NCBI GenBank assembly: GCA_018067115.1
Contig: JAGPVI010000143.1
Span: forward strand, 1-6,900
Source of the DNA: Bizionia sp.
GTDB taxonomy: Bacteria; Bacteroidota; Bacteroidia; Flavobacteriales; Flavobacteriaceae
Direction: 5' to 3'
Length of the DNA stretch: 6,900 nucleotides
This document shows, piece after piece, positions 6,501 through 6,900 of the stretch. The position numbers and the translations under genes are program-made. A model generated the notes under the pieces. The model was not told where the DNA came from. It did no database searches and was given only the letters and a program-made list of their open reading frames with translations. Numbering within the stretch: the first letter of the stretch is position 1; each line of letters starts with the position of its first letter.

Positions 6501-6900
6501 CTTTTATAGAAATAACCGACTCGTAATCTTTAGTTGCATAAAAATCTGGCTTATCGGCTGTTTTTGGTGCAAATTGTTCTACTACAGGCCCTTTTACAAA
6601 TGCTACGTTATCTTTATAAGCAGAGACAATGGTGTTTGGGTGTTTTTTAGACGTTTCTTTTATGAGTTTAAATAGTGACGTTTCTTTTTCTTCACCATCA
6701 ATAATAAAAGTACCGTTAAAAATTTTATGCCTACAGTGTTCTGAATTGACTTGACTAAAACCAAAAACTTCAGAATCTGTTAACGGACGACCAATTTTTG
6801 CAGAAACGCCTTCAAGATATTGTATCTCTTCGTCGTTTAATGCTAGGCCTTCTTTTTCATTGTAAGCCGAAATATCGTCGATGTTTAAAATCGCTTCAGG
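3571..6900 (-). CDS. purL: Phosphoribosylformylglycinamidine (FGAM) synthase, large single-chain type, N-terminus cut by window edge
   Basis: PurL makes FGAM from FGAR, glutamine and ATP, the fourth step of de novo purine synthesis, in the cytoplasm. The frame is open from the right edge to TAA at 3573-3571, giving 1109 visible residues; roughly 100-160 N-terminal residues are missing compared with large PurL of about 1,220-1,300. The ATG at 6372 lies inside the conserved region and is not the start. Visible landmarks: VNSEHCRHKIFNG (51-63), AETHNFPTTVEPFNGAATGS (134-153, FGAM synthase active site), GGENYRIGMGGAA, HDHGAGG near residue 335, PTGKDSLSM near 606, and HDVASGG near 710. The C-terminal class I glutaminase domain begins near KAAILREKGSNSERE and carries the nucleophile C957 in GICNGC and the H1070/E1072 pair in MPHIERS, so the triad is intact. 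VGGFSNSDVLG replaces the GGFSYGDVLG of enterobacteria, which I believe is normal in Bacteroidetes. Because synthase and glutaminase are fused, no PurS or PurQ is needed. The promoter is outside the window; a strong terminator follows the gene. Confidence 0.97.
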   Translation of the reverse strand, partial: PEAILNIDDISAYNEKEGLALNDEEIQYLEGVSAKIGRPLTDSEVFGFSQVNSEHCRHKIFNGTFIIDGEEKETSLFKLIKETSKKHPNTIVSAYKDNVAFVKGPVVEQFAPKTADKPDFYATKDYESVISIKAETHNFPTTVEPFNGAATGSGGEIRDRLAGGKGSLPLAGTAVYMTSYSRLEDARPWEQKMKERDWLYQTPMDILIKASNGASDFGNKFGQPLICGSVLTFEHEEEARKLGFDKVIMQAGGIGYGKADQALKDTPKEGDKIVILGGENYRIGMGGAAVSSADTGEFASGIELNAVQRSNPEMQKRAANAVRGMVESEENFIVSIHDHGAGGHLNCLSELVEDTGGKIDLDKLPVGDPTLSAKEIIGNESQERMGLVIAEKHLDTLSRIAERERSPMYTVGDVTLNKRFTFESKTTGEKPMDLALEDMFGSSPKTIMNDVTVKRNYEDVTYNPDEILNYIDQVLQLESVACKDWLTNKVDRCVGGKVAKQQCAGTLQLPLNNCGVMALDFKGKEGIATSVGHSPISGLISPTAGSRNAIAESLTNIIWAPLKDGLQSVSLSANWMWPCKNEGEDARLYEAVQAVSEFAIDLGINVPTGKDSLSMKQKYPNEEVISPGTVIISAAGNCNDISKVVEPVLSLNGGDIYYINLSEDAFKLGGSAFAQVLNKVGKETPTIKNASQFKTTFNTIQQLIKDGKIIAGHDVASGGLITTLLELCFAEVNLGAALDLTALAEKDSIKLLFSENSGIVFQAKDNSIEKVLADANIAFFNIGKPTQSDVLSIINKDEVYTLTVSRLRDVWYKTSFLLDQKQTANGLAEARYKNYATQPLNYNFPEHFTGKLPKIDHSKPKPKAAILREKGSNSEREMANAMYLAGFDVKDVHMTDLISGREDLKDIQFLGAVGGFSNSDVLGSAKGWAGAIKYNEKANEVITDFFKREDTLSVGICNGCQLFMELDLINPEHDVHGKMIHNDSKKHESAFTSVHIQKNNSVMLSTLEGTSLGVWISHGEGKFNLPKEEKEYNVVAKYGYENYPSNPNGSDFNTAMLCDTTGRHLVTMPHIERSTFQWNWANYPENRTDEVSPWLEAFVNARLWIEDKK

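Noticed and set aside
1..6900. Defence, mobile or CRISPR system
   Set aside because: No transposase, integrase, nuclease, reverse transcriptase, repeat-spacer array or attachment-site pair is visible; apart from the unassigned membrane pair, the genes are ordinary chromosomal ones.

Overview
The window looks like chromosomal DNA from a low-GC member of the Bacteroidetes, most likely the Flavobacteriaceae. Three things point there: AT-rich DNA, no Shine-Dalgarno sequences ahead of the starts, and promoter-like boxes of the Bacteroidetes type (TAnnTTTG). The long single-chain PurL with the GGFSNSDVLG variant also fits. This placement is inference from sequence character, not from a search.

Layout from left to right. 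(1) Bases 1-808, minus strand: the N-terminal 269 residues of a long-chain acyl-CoA synthetase, cut by the left edge. (2) Bases 809-1340: a divergent, AT-rich intergenic region with a possible promoter for the genes to its right and a pair of competing hairpins. (3) Bases 1341-2335, plus strand: two small, overlapping, all-membrane proteins that are clearly paralogous to each other but that I cannot assign to a named family; a strong hairpin terminator closes this two-gene operon. (4) Bases 2577-3380, minus strand: an AraC-family regulator, with a -7-like box and a 13-bp direct repeat at 21-bp period upstream. (5) Bases 3571-6900, minus strand: purL (FGAM synthase), complete at its C-terminus with its own terminator but cut at the N-terminus by the right edge. 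The reading frame stays open to base 6900, so the methionine codon at 6372 is internal.

The genes do not form one pathway. purL belongs to de novo purine synthesis and the acyl-CoA synthetase to fatty-acid activation; both are housekeeping genes. The AraC-type regulator sits alone between two terminated or convergent units, and its target is not evident; its own upstream repeat suggests autoregulation. The least explained part is the overlapping membrane pair at 1341-2335. Its charge distribution predicts that the shared five-helix core is inserted in opposite orientations in the two proteins, as in antiparallel two-subunit transporters. I see no mobile element, CRISPR array, tRNA, rRNA or defence system.
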